Below are positions 36,228 to 49,025 of a DNA stretch of 64,000 nt, one piece after another. A program made the translations under genes and the position numbers. Position 1 is the stretch's first letter. Each line of letters starts with the position of its first letter. The stretch is from contig NC_060961.1 of assembly GCF_910589235.1 (NCBI RefSeq), positions 310,001-374,000 on the forward strand. The letters run 5' to 3'. The notes under the pieces are model-generated. The model saw only the letters and a program-made list of their open reading frames with translations, was not told where the DNA came from and did not search any database. Source of the DNA: Vespa crabro (Eukaryota; Arthropoda; Insecta; Hymenoptera; Vespidae).

Positions 36228-37057
36228 CGAGAAAATAGTGAGAAACCATCTTGGTCCATTTGGATAGGAAGAAATGTAGGGTTTCATAATCGAACGGCGT
36301 ACAAAGTAAGGTCCGATGGACTGGCAAAACGAGGAAAACGACTACTTCGATGGTATTTCGACACGTTAATGCTACGCTATGACAAATTTTTAACGCGCAT
36401 CTATTTCTTCGCGAACAGTAGACAATTTTTCTTGGAACGAGAGTAACTTTTTATCCAGAACGAAAAGTGAAGTGAGTTTGGCCGGTAACCTTGGTCGCAG
36501 CGTTTCTTCCAAAGAAGTACAGGTTCGATCAATCGAAAATCCTCATCTTTCAGTTATAAATTCAGATAAGTTTGACAAATTGCCTTCTTCGATGATAGGT
36601 CAGCTTCATTAATTGCAAAGAATCGAAAAGTTTTACGTCTGCTTTTGAACAACTGAACTTAGATGTTAATTCTAAAGATAGTACGGAATTAGTTCAAAGA
36701 ACGTGCGATGTACAGACTGATCCTCTATATGATCACGAAACTGAAAATATGATCACAGGCTTTCAAACTAGAGAGATCCCATCCTTTCGTTTGGTCATTC
36801 AGGGTCCTGAAATTTTAAAATTTCAGGCAATGTCGTTATATACATTAAGAATTTTTTTGTTCTCTCAATTGGTAATTTATACGTATATAATTTGATAACA
36901 GGGTACAAAATATGCATCAAAAGATATCGCACGTTACTGGAAGAAAGACTCACGAATGTGGCTTTGGAAGTCCGGACAGCGTGCGAATAATCAACAACAG
37001 CCAGAACATTCTATGCATCTATGTATATCGGAGCAGAATTTCAAAAGATTTCAATGA
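36228..37057 (+). CDS. Tentative unrecognised multi-exon gene, 3' part
   Basis: Three blocks read as protein and join in phase: about 36228-36442, 36604-36826 and 36902-37057 (TGA at 37055). Block 1 contains GLAKRGKRLLRWYFDTLMLRYDKFLTRIYFFANSRQFFLER, given here only as a landmark in parts: KRGKRLLRWYFDTL, RYDKFLTRIYFFANSRQF. Block 2 has SKSFTSAFEQLNLDV, RTCDVQTDPLYDHETEN and PSFRLVIQGPEIL. Block 3 has DIARYWKKDSRMWLWKSG and a Gln-rich end. Intron 1 is gtaact..gtcag. Intron 2 would be GC-AG. No start codon was found, so 5' exons may lie further left. I recognise no domain. A second open frame at 36394-36612 overlaps intron 1, so the splice choice may differ. An AATAAA lies at 37237. Confidence 0.35.
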
Positions 37058-37539
37058 AGAAGAAATTTAAATTTATAGTACTTTTTCCATGAGAATTACC
37101 TGATAAAAATCATAATTTATATATATATATATACATATTTTTTTTTTCATATTTATTTATACTCGCAGAAATAATGATGATTTATTTAACAAAGATCTTG
37201 CTTATTAATATATACCATATATTTTAATATGCCTTTAATAAAGCGTTTTATAATATTTATAAATTTGTTCGATTCAAAAACATAAAATAACGAGTTTTCA
37301 TACGTTAGTTATATATACATCTACGATTTGATCCATTTTTTAATAAGTTTAGGTAAAAGCTTTTTTTTGATAAAGTAAAAACTCTAACTGTTATTTCAAA
37401 CTTTTGAGATCAAACAGATTCGTAAAAAGTATATTATTTGATATGGAAAAGCAATTGAAGCGCGATCGACTGTAGAAATATTTGTAAATTATGAAAAATT
37501 TATATTGAAGAATTTACTTTTTATCATTTGATTTTAATA
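37058..37539. other. Spacer before EF-Ts
   Basis: This is AT-rich sequence holding the EF-Ts 3' UTR and, on the plus strand, AATAAA at 37237-37242 that could serve the tentative gene. Nothing else was seen. Confidence 0.5.
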
Positions 37540-38629
37540 TTAACCACAAACTTCGACAGAATCTAACAACTTATTTCCATTTAGTTTTTCGCCTATTTCG
37601 AATCTTGCAAAATCTAAGACTTCTACTTGTGCATCCTTTAGAACTTGTTGTACCGAAAGACTAGGATCCAATAGAAATTCCTGATATATTAAACAGATTT
37701 CATTATCCATATCGATGTTTGGCTGATCCACTGTATTATTTCCTACTTTGATTGGATTCATACCTGTTAAGACAAAAAAAAAAAAAAAAAAAAGAATATG
37801 TATTTACTATTAATAGATATTTACTTTAATCGTCTACGAAAAATGTCTACGAACCAATGATGTGTTGACAAAGTTGAGTTCCAAGTATCATTTTATCCTC
37901 TTTACCTTTGACAGCTATTAATGCTCCGTATCTTCCAAAAGATACAGGTATAGGATTCATAGGAGCTGGATGCGTACCTCCGAATACTACTGCATCACCC
38001 TGTACTCGCATACATAGAGCTCGCCTTAAAGTTATATTTTCACCGATAGTACCTATAGTTAAGGCAGAATGATCGGCTAAAGTCTTTCCATCGTTCGCAG
38101 GTAATGCTTTTAAAGCATCCGTGTCCAATGAAAATCTCTCGACTTCGTTATTACTATTTAATGTCCTTGCATGGCACAATGTTGCTGCCAATACAATTTC
38201 TGCTAGTCCATGAAACTTTTTGTTTCTCGCAACAAAATCTGTTTCACAGTTTATTTCTACGAGTGCACCATAATTTTTTTCTACGATCACTGCGATCAGA
38301 CCTTGAGTAGTACATCTACCTTGGAGTTTTGCTGCTTGAATCCATCCGTGCTGCTGAGCTTGCTCTTTCAGCCATACTTCTGCCTACAGTAAGGAAAAAC
38401 TAAAAAATTCTGTTGTAAGGTAATAAAATCAGAAACTACCAAAGTATTTTATATTTCTTACGGATTATAATACCTTTGCAATATCATTGGAATTTAATTC
38501 TAATGCCTTTTTGCAATTTGCAAAAGTATATCCAGTTTTCTTCCTTAGTTTTGCTAGAAGCGACTTATTTGAGGTTTGCCATAGCAAACTGTTTGTATGA
38601 ACGAATCGAACTATGCGGCTAGAAATCAT
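37540..38629 (-). CDS. TSFM: Elongation factor Ts, mitochondrial
   Basis: Three exons from 5' to 3', 38474-38629, 37855-38383 and 37540-37763, encode about 302 residues. The basic, serine-rich N-terminus (MISSRIVRFVHTNSLL) fits a mitochondrial presequence. The N-terminal UBA-like module reads LAKLRKKTGYTFANCKKALE and AEVWLKEQAQQHGW. The hallmark EF-Ts core follows: ALVEINCETDFVARNKKF. Later segments are IGENITLRRALCMRV, GRYGALIAVKG and LCQHIIGMNPIKVG. The factor exchanges GDP for GTP on mitochondrial EF-Tu during translation (family knowledge). It is head-to-head with the dynein gene. Confidence 0.95.
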
Positions 38630-39223
38630 CTGAAATTGCCAAATATTAAGTATTAACGAGTAAATGAAAGATAAGAAAAGTCAGGTGGTATTTAAGTAAC
38701 TTAACCTATAAAATCTCTTAAGATATTTAGGAGGTAACGAAAAGTCCATTTTATGAAATAATGAAATGATCCAAAGCTAAATCGTAAATTTATAAATCCG
38801 AAAAGACTAATTAATCTATGACTTTCTTACGGATCAATGATTTTCGTTGCTTGGAAACTAAAATCAATTGAAGTCGTTGCTTCTACCTGTATTCAATATC
38901 GAGTTCGTATAGAGGAGAAATATTCTAAATAGAAATAAAGAACGATCATTTTCAAAAGATCATCATGCAACACCTGCGAAAGACTATTAGAGGATCGTAA
39001 TTCTTTAACAAACGATAAATTAAAATTTATTTGGATAAAGACGCTCACCGTACCTTGTCCGTGATAAAAGTAAGAGCATAGGCAACGCCATCGAGACAAT
39101 AAGTGTACAAAGTTCGAACTAAAGTTACCAATCGTACGTATGTTTGAAATAAAATCATTTAATTAGAATGATTTAAACGTTATTGCATTTTCTCTCGTGA
39201 ATAATTGTTGGTCGGAATAAAAT
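38630..39223. promoter_or_regulatory. Head-to-head promoter region of EF-Ts and DNAH7
   Basis: The start codons of two divergent genes are 594 bases apart. A 68-codon minus-strand frame at 38893-39099 lies here but shows no homology signal. No core promoter motif was placed with confidence. Confidence 0.45.
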
Positions 39224-42200
39224 ATGAAGAAAATGGATTGCAAGTGCTCGATTAAAAGTATCGATCAAATTCGAGATACGAAAGTGCAAAAGAGAGAATC
39301 CACCGAGTTTTTTAAAATGTCTAGATTGATGGATAGCAAAGTAGAACCGTTATTCCATTTACCGAAAGAATTGATCGATTGTACGAAATTCAAAAAGAAA
39401 AAAACTGAACAAACCAACGTACGAAAGACATCGTACACGATGCGTCGACTTAAAAGGGAAAAGTTTCGTCGGTAAGTCGATAAAATTCTATAGGATCAAA
39501 TGTTGTTTTCGCAATAGAATCGTTTGTTCATAGATATTTAGTCGGTTTAATAATGAAACCGGAATTATCGGAAATGAATGAGGATTTACAGATTGACAAA
39601 AGTATGAATAAATATTATTATTATATCCATTACGGTGCCGATACGACTCAGATCGCGCGAATTCAAGAGGATGTTTTGAATAAAATATTGGGCCTAGTTC
39701 CGCGTAAATTGCTCAACAGATTCGTCGATTACACGAATAAATTGTTGATGGAAATAGAAGAAGATTTTTCGATGAATATAAAGAGGGCCGTATTAGAATC
39801 AACATTGTTGTATCCTTACGATGAAAATCTGCGTTACAAGGTTTTCAGATAAATTTAATGAAAATTGATCATTCATGTCTCGCGCTGCGAGGGAAGCATT
39901 AATGTTGAAAATTGCTGACGATGATTGTATTGTAGGATGAAACCCCAATGGTTCGAGTCGATACTCAATATATCGAACGATACAGATATATTCTGGAAAA
40001 GAGCATACATTTAATAAATCCATGCATGAGAATGACTTTAGAACAATGGATTGTCGATTACGAGTACGTAATTACGGATTTGCTTCCACTTATCTGATAC
40101 ATCCACATCTATTTTTCAGGACATTTCGCTTGTTTGACTCGAAAGTCATTGCCTCGCATAAGGAGAGTTGGGATTTAATAGATTTTCAGAATTTAATTTT
40201 TCGACAAATCGCTAAGGCGAAGCGCAATTTGTACAAGTCTTGGTACATTGGTATACAAGATATATATCTCGAGGTAAAATAACGTCGATTTCTTTCATTA
40301 TATAATATATAATGATTTTTTTTTTTTTTTTATTCAAATATAATTCCAAAACTCATTTCTCTAGAATAATAGGAAGAATTTCGTGCCTAGTCCTTTGCAA
40401 CGTAAGCGCTTTAAAAGATTTTTCGATTGCACTGCAACGTTGATGGAGTCTCAACTGTTGGAAGTGTGCGAGAAAACCCTTCAGGATTTTATGAAATACA
40501 TCGTTACGTGCGCGGTAAGTACATCCTTTAAACTTTCAACGAGGTTTATATAAAGAACTATCGTTTATTACGAAATACTATCCTAAAATTTTCCTTTATT
40601 TAACAGCCTTCCACTTCTAGTTTTAAAATAAATTTAGTAATAAAATCGAGGAACTTGGTATTCGAACCGGCGTTCGAACAATTTAAAGAAACGTTTTGCA
40701 ATATTTTAGACAATTTTTGCGAGGCAGTGCAAAATTTCGAAAGACTCGAAACTCAACTTTATCTCGACTGGGGTGGTCCGCAAACATTTCTTAAGGTATT
40801 CAAGAGACAGATAGAGAGAGAGAGAGAGAGGGGGAGGGACTGTTATTTTATCTAGAAATCGCTATAATTTTTTATTCTTCTAGCCGAACATATCAAAGAC
40901 TATGATCGAAGAATCGAAAAAAGAAATTTGCGATTTGATTGAAAGATTAAGGCTTCTTCCGGAAGAATATTTAGTGAAACTGAACGAGTAATTAATATAA
41001 TAATATACGTTTCTCTTTAAAAATAGATCTTCTAATCTTTCGATATCGCAGGTATATGTATCTTTACGACGATCAAGAAAAGGAAGCTGTAAATCTTTTT
41101 CTGGCAGATCAAATGAATACTTTAAAAAATTACGAAGAGAAGATTGAATTCTATCACAAACTTGCAATAAATATACCGTTAGAAATAGAAAAGACCATAT
41201 TCGAAGAATTTTTTGAAATCTCTCTCAAGACATTCATCGAACTTTTAGTTAATGAAGTTAATGATTTCAAAGACGCACTAATTAATCATTTAGTTACTAT
41301 ATATCAGACTATCGGGGAAAAGTATGTCCTTCATTTAATGTATAATATATGTTTTAAAAAATATCGATTGGAAAGGTTCTAATATTTATAATTTAGCATT
41401 ATAGAAGAATATAAGACAATAACGGATAATATTTTGAGTCAACCAGCAAACACTTCCATTTTAATGGAGTTAATTGCTTATGTAAGAAAAATTGAGGATA
41501 TCACGCTGACGAATTTAGAAGATAAACTGCAGACCATAATGGATCACATTCTTCTTCTTTCGAATTATCACTTATTGACGAAAGAAGAAATAAATAGGAA
41601 TAACACTGCCTTCCAATGGTATCATAAGATTCCCGAGATTCTAGAGGATAATCGATCGATGGTTGAGAATAAGATTAAAGAATTTCAAGACGCTCTTAAA
41701 GGTGCGCTTTTAATTTTCTTTCAAGTTTTCATGATAATCTTCATGATCTAAACTCGTACTTAATACAGGATAGTCACATTTTTCTTGTAAAACTCCGAAT
41801 AAAAGGATAGAATTCGCGTTAATTTTTAATGCAATTTTCGTTATATCCTTTCGAACAGTTAGATATCAAAAATTTAAAGAAGAATTGGAAGCTTATGCCG
41901 AACAGGTGGAAGACGTACAATATTGGGGAGACATCGATGAGGTGTTCCGATATCAAAAGAAGGCTCAGACCTTGGAGAATAAGTTGATCGCCGCTATGGA
42001 AAAGATCGACAAATTCAACGAGGAAGAGACATCCTTTGGTTGGGAGATAACTCAATATCCGCTTCGTAAAAAAATTGCTGATCGATTAGCACCTTTTAAA
42101 AAACTCTTCGATACTACTTGCGAATATCTTATCAAATATGACCAATGGATAAAATCCATGATCGGTAGTTACGAACCAGAAATTATTAACGACGAAGTTG

Positions 42201-43934
42201 ACCAAGCTTATAGATCGATTTATAAGCTGGAAAAAAGTTTTCTAGAGCCTGAATCTAGAAATTTAGCTGCTACGGTACTCGAAAGAATAGAAGATTTTAA
42301 AGATCGTATGCCTGTAATCTTGACACTCGGTAATCCTGGATTAAAGGCCCGTCATTGGATTCAAATTTCGAACATTATTGATATTCCTATAAAATTTGAT
42401 GCCGATCTAACACTTGAAAAAATACTTGATATGCATTTGGACAGATATATTGATCAGTTTGAAGATATATCCGAGGGTGCCACCAAGGAGAACAATTTAG
42501 AGAGGGCTATGGATAAGATGGAAAAAGAATGGTTAGATTTGGCTTTTACTATTAATCCTTATAAGGACACTGGCACGTATGTGCTTGCAAGTGTTGACGA
42601 GATACAATTGTTACTCGATGATCATATCATGAAAGCGATTACTATTAGAAATTCGCCACAAATCAAACCCTTTGAGCCACGAATTCTGTACGTTCGATCT
42701 TTTATCTACTGTTTTTATAAATTTTAAATAAAATCGGACGCGATGAAAGGAGACGTGTATAATTTCATAATTTTCTTTATTTCTAACAGGAAATGGTTAC
42801 ACAAGCTACATTTATTAGAAGATATTTTGGATCAGTGGTTGAAAGTTCAATCCATCTGGATGTATTTAGAACCGATCTTCTCATCTCCCGATATTCAGCA
42901 GCAAATGCCGGAGGAAGGCCGAAAATTTTCAGCAGTTGACAAAACATGGCGTGATATAATGAAAACTGTCGAAGTCGATCCTCGCGTATTAACCGTCATT
43001 GAAATAGATAAAATGTTGGAAAGGTTGAAGAAAAGTTTTGTCTTCCTCGAATTAATTCAGAAAGGTCTTAATGATTATTTAGAGAAGAAAAGATTATTCT
43101 TTCCCCGATTTTTCTTCTTGTCGAATGACGAGTTATTAGAAATACTTTCGGAGACCAAAGACCCTATGAGGTAAGTATTTTCGCTTACACGATCGGATAT
43201 TTGTCATATAACGCTGAAATATATTGATAATATGATATAGAGTTCAGCCACATTTGAAGAAATGTTTCGAAGGAATAGCCAAATTAAAGTTTAACGAAGA
43301 ACTCGATGTACTAGCAATGATATCATCCCAAGACGAAGAGGTACTTTTAATAAATACGATATCAACTACGGCAGCAAGAGGCCAAGTCGAGAAATGGTTG
43401 ATCGAACTGGAAAGATTAATGCGACAAAGCATACGGCAAGTCGTAAAAGATGCGCTAGATGCTTATTTCATAAAGGAAAGAGTGGCATGGGTTTTAGATT
43501 GGCCTGGGCAAACCATTCTCTGTGTTGGACAAATGTATTGGACTCAACAAATCGAAGAAGGGATGTTACGTGGCGTTGACGGCCTACGTGATTATTTCAA
43601 TCAAAGTCAAACAGAATTAAATGACATCATATCGATAATAAGAGGGAAGCTACCGAAGCAGAATCGTATTTCATTAGGTAATCAAATGGATTCGATATTT
43701 AATGCACAATAATATTTTTGATTTTTATGAAAATTTTATCGTTTTTGATATATCGATATTTCTTAAATATTAGAAGCTTTGGTTACAATGGATGTTCATG
43801 GGAAGGACGTGCTAGAAAGTCTCTGTCAGGAGGAAGTAACGAAAAACAGTGATTTTAGGTGGCTTTGTCAACTTCGTTATTATTGGCTGGTAAATAGGAT
43901 ATCGATGAATATCCGAATATGCTTATTTAGATCG

Positions 43935-43991
<57 letters not shown>

Positions 43992-46900
43992 TGTATGTAT
44001 GTATGCATGTATGCACGTTCGCATGCATGTATGTATAACGCATAACATATATATCGATATATATATGTTGAAAATTCTCTTCAATTAGGACGAAAACATG
44101 TGGGCTTATATGATAAATTCGTATATTGCATATGGTTACGAATATCTCGGAAACACATCGAGATTAGTGATAACACCATTGACCGATCGATGTTATCGTA
44201 CACTGTTTGGTGCTTTGAGCCTTCATTTGGGTGGCGCACCCGAGGGACCAGCAGGAACGGGAAAAACTGAAACCACAAAGGATCTAGCAAAGGCAATGGC
44301 CAAGCAGTGCGTTGTCTTCAATTGTTCGGAGGGTCTCGATTATTTAGCACTTGGTAAATTCTTCAAAGGTATTGCTTCTTGCGGTGCTTGGTCTTGCTTC
44401 GACGAGTTCAATCGCATCGATCTCGAAGTACTTTCGGTCGTTGCGCAACAAATCTTAACGATACAACGTGCTGTCAATGCCGGGGCCGAAAAGATTATTT
44501 TCGAGGGAACGGAGATCTTTATAGATCCTACCTGTGCTATCTTCATCACGATGAATCCTGGGTACGCTGGAAGATCGGAATTACCGGATAACTTGAAAGC
44601 TCTCTTCCGACCGGTTGCCATGATGGTACCCGATTACGCGCTCATAGCCGAGAATACTCTTTATTCTTATGGTTTCTATAATGGAAGACCTCTCGCGGTT
44701 AAGATCGTTACAGCTTACAAGCTTTGCTCCGAGCAACTTAGTAGCCAACATCATTACGATTACGGTATGAGAGCCGTTAAGTCAGTTCTAATTGCTGCTG
44801 GAAATTTAAAATTGCGATATCCCGAGGAATCAGAAGATATATTAATATTGAGGAGTATCTTGGACGTTAATCTGCCAAAGTTCCTCGTTCACGATCTTCC
44901 ACTTTTCGAAGGAATAGCTTCGGATCTATTCCCTGGCATTGTGCTACCTACTCCAGATTACACGCATATCAACCAGTGCACTAGAGACGCCTGTCAGGCA
45001 GCAAATATTCAATGTACGGATTTATTTCTCGGAAAAATACAACAGATCTACGAGATGATGATCGTTCGACATGGGTTCATGGTCGTTGGTTTACCTTTTG
45101 GTGGAAAGACTACCGCTTACAGGATGTTGGCCGATTGCCTGGGTTTGCTCGAGGATCGTGGACTGATGGATGAGCATCGAGTGGAGATTACCGTCATCAA
45201 TCCTAAGGCTATCACGATGGGTCAACTCTATGGTCAGTTTGACCCTGCCTCTCACGAGTGGAGCGATGGAGTGCTCGCTGTTAGTTATAGGGCATTTGCG
45301 GTTTCTACTAACGAGAACAGAAAGTGGTTGGTATTTGACGGACCCGTAGACGCGTTGTGGATCGAAAATATGAATACCGTACTGGACGATAACAAAAAGC
45401 TCTGTCTCACTTCGGGAGAAATTATCCAGTTGGCGCCCACGACGAATTTGATTTTTGAACCCATGGATTTGGAGGTACTCAAGATGACACCATCTATTCG
45501 ACGCTTTTACATTAAATATCTTTAATATTAAAATCTGTCAATTCTCATTATTTCTCAGGTCGCCTCTCCGGCTACTGTATCGAGATGTGGTATGATATAT
45601 ATGGAACCGATAAGTCTTGGCTGGAGACCGCTATTAACTTCTTGGCTAAACACGCTTCCTCCTTCGATCAATGAACACGTCAAAAATCACCTGGAGCAAA
45701 TGTACATGAGATTCTGTCCACCTCTTTTACATTTAATACGTCGTTGCGGAGCTAAGGTAGATAATGTATCAAGAGATTTTCATTCTTGTACCCGATCGAT
45801 TCTCTGTACCCGATCTCTTTTTCGTAATTAGGAAATGATCATTATGCCAGACGCTAATCTCACGAGATCGGTTATGCATTTTTTTGATTGTTTCATGGAC
45901 GATTTTTACGATGAAAATTATATTCGTACGTTATCGGATTTGGATGTTAGAGCTCAGGTGGAGGTAATCTTTTCATATTCATATTGGCGCACATTGAGCC
46001 ACGTTGATCATGAAGATAGGAAGAATATTACTTCATCGTATCGTCTGTCCTATCATAGGGTTGCTTCTTATTTTCTTGTATCTGGGCGATGGGCGGAACG
46101 CTGATGGTAAATTATCGAGAATGGTTCAATATACTCTTTAGAGCGCTTTTAGCTACCGAATTTGCAATTGACGTCAGAGAACGATTTTCTATAACCGATG
46201 AAATTCCTGATTTAAAAAAGCCCTATGTCTCTGCTATGCCAATAATCGGATTGGTTTACGATTATAAATTTGTAAAAGAAGGTAAAGGAAAGTGGAAGCC
46301 TTGGCTGGATGATTTGCAAGATGTTCCACCAATACCGCAAGATATACCAGTGAATCAAATAATTGTCTCGACTGTCGAGACAATACGATATTTTCATATT
46401 TTCCGATATTTAATATGTCACCATAAACCTGTGCTTCTGGTTGGCCCGACTGGTACAGGAAAGTCGGTGTACATTATGGATTTTCTTCTGAAGAGAAATA
46501 ATTCTGAGATATTCAAGCCGCTCTTTGCAATATTCTCGGCACAAACGACGGCCAATCAGACGCAAGATATTATTATGAGTAAATTAGATAGAAGGAAGAA
46601 AGGCGTGTACGGGGCCACACCCGGTTCTTACTGCGTCGTTTTCGTCGATGACATTTCTATGCCGCAAAAGGAAGAATATGGTGCTCAGCCACCCATCGAA
46701 TTGCTTCGACAATTATTAGATCATTCGACTTGGTATGATCTGCAGGAAGTTGTACCGATCAAGCTGATGGATATTCAATTAATTTGCGCTATGGGACCAC
46801 CGGCGACCGGTCTCGATGTTACGCCGAGATTCAAGAGGCACTTTGTTACATTAGCCATATCTGAGTTCGATGACGAGGTCATGGTGATGATCTTCAGTAA

Positions 46901-48994
46901 AATAATGTCCTGGCATTTGAAAGGCCAAGATTTTTCACCTCTTTTCGATCCTTGCGTCGATTATATCGTTAATGCTACATTAAATATTTACAAAAAAACT
47001 AGACAATATCTTCTACCTATACCTGCCAAATCTCATTATCTGTTCAATTTGCGTGATTTTTCAAGAGTCATTCAAGGCATCTTGCTTTCCACTCCCGAGT
47101 CGATTTCTACCCTCGTAAGTGACAACGAATCTCAATGATTTATTTAATACTTTCTAATCGCACGACGACGTAATCGCAGGCTGGAATGAAACGTTTGTGG
47201 GTTCACGAAGTCCTTCGCGTTTACGGAGATCGTCTTGTGGACGACATGGACATTCGATGGTTGGTCGAAGAAATAAAGAAAACAGTGAGAGATTACATGG
47301 ACGATAACATGGAACACCTTTTCAATGATCTGCTTGAAGGATCTGAAACTGAAGTAAGATATCTAATATTTAAATTGTTTTCACATTTCTAATTTAATTT
47401 TCCTTTATGGATTATCAGATAACGGAATTGCAACTACGGAATTTAGTTTATTGCGATTTTCAAGATCCAATGGCTGATAAAAAATTATACGTAGAGGTGG
47501 ATGACTGGGATAAACTTGCTTTTATAGTAGATGATTATCTAACAGAATATAACGAGTTATCAAGGACACCAATGAATCTGGTTCTCTTTAGGTTCGAAAT
47601 CTTTCTACGTTACGTAAGATCGTAAGCGTCACGTATTATCTCTACGTATGATGATTTCCTTTCTTTTCAGATTTGCGATAGAACATCTTTCAAAGATTTG
47701 CCGAGTAATGATGCAGCCCCGAAGTCATGCAATGCTCATTGGCGTCGGTGGTTCCGGTCGGCAATCGTTAACGAGGCTAGCCGTTCACATTTCGGATTAT
47801 GACCTCTTTCAAGTAGAAATGTCTCAACAGTATGGCCTTCACGAATGGCACGAGGACTTGAAGACTATTTTGAAGAGAAGTGCTGCGAGCGATCTGCATA
47901 CCGCATTTCTCTTTATGGACACTCAGATTAAAGAGGAAATTTTCTTGGAGGATGTCAGCAACTTGTTAAATTCCGGTGAAGTTCCGAATCTTTTTGCTCT
48001 CGACGAGAAATCGGAGATATGTGAGAATATGCGACAAATCGATAGGCAGAGAGACAAATCGGTACAAACCGATGGCAGTCCCGTAGCTCTCTTCAACTTT
48101 TTTGTACAGACAGTTCGTGAACATTTGCACGTGGTTGTGACGATGTCACCGATCGGTGACAACTTTCGTATAAGAATTCGTAAATTTCCTGCTTTAGTCA
48201 ACTGTTGTACGATCGATTGGTTTCAACCTTGGCCGGAGGATGCACTTCTCGCGGTGGCTACCAAATTTTTAAGGGATATAGAAATGCCGATCGAAGAACG
48301 CGACGCTTGCATCGAAATGTGTCAATTCTTTCATACGTCAACGCAGGAACTCTCGAAGGAATTTTTAAGGAAGGCCAGGAGATATAATTACGTCACGCCC
48401 ACCTCGTACCTCGAATTAATTAACACGTTCAAAGATCTTCTAGGGAAGAAAAGGAGAGAAATTTTCGAAAGTAAAAGAAGATACGAAGCGGGTCTTGGAA
48501 AATTAGACAATACACATAAGCAGGTAGAGAAGATGCAAGAGATACTGGTAGCTTTGCAACCGAAATTAATAGTTGCTGCGAAAGATGTCGAAGCGATGTT
48601 TCGCGACGTGCAAAATGAGAGCGAAGAAGTTAGCGCGATGGAACAAATCGTCAAAGTAGACGAACAAGCTGCTTTGGTAAATTCATATTGAACATCTTTT
48701 TATGCTAGATATTGCCTTTGTTTACGCATAAATGTTTTTTGTCATCCGTCCTAATGCGATTTTCCGTTCACGTCTGTTGTTTCAAATAACGCAGGTGGTT
48801 GCTGGAGAAGCAGATGCGATACGTGCGGAATGCGATGCCGATTTGCAAGAAGTTATGCCGATATTAAATGCAGCGAATGCCGCTCTGAACACCCTCACTT
48901 CTCAGGATATTCAGATCGTTAAATCTATGAAACGTCCTCCTGCCGGTGTAAGGCTAGTCATGGAGGCCGTTTGCATATTAAAGGTCATCCGCAA

Positions 48995-49025
<31 letters not shown>

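Noticed and set aside
38893..39099. Small minus-strand gene between EF-Ts and dynein
   Set aside because: The 68-codon frame has no motif and lies in the divergent promoter.
39841..39935. Unusual intron donor AAG/GTTTTC in the dynein gene as a sign of damage
   Set aside because: The splice to 39936 restores the conserved SIHLINPCM segment in phase, so this is a weak but workable donor.
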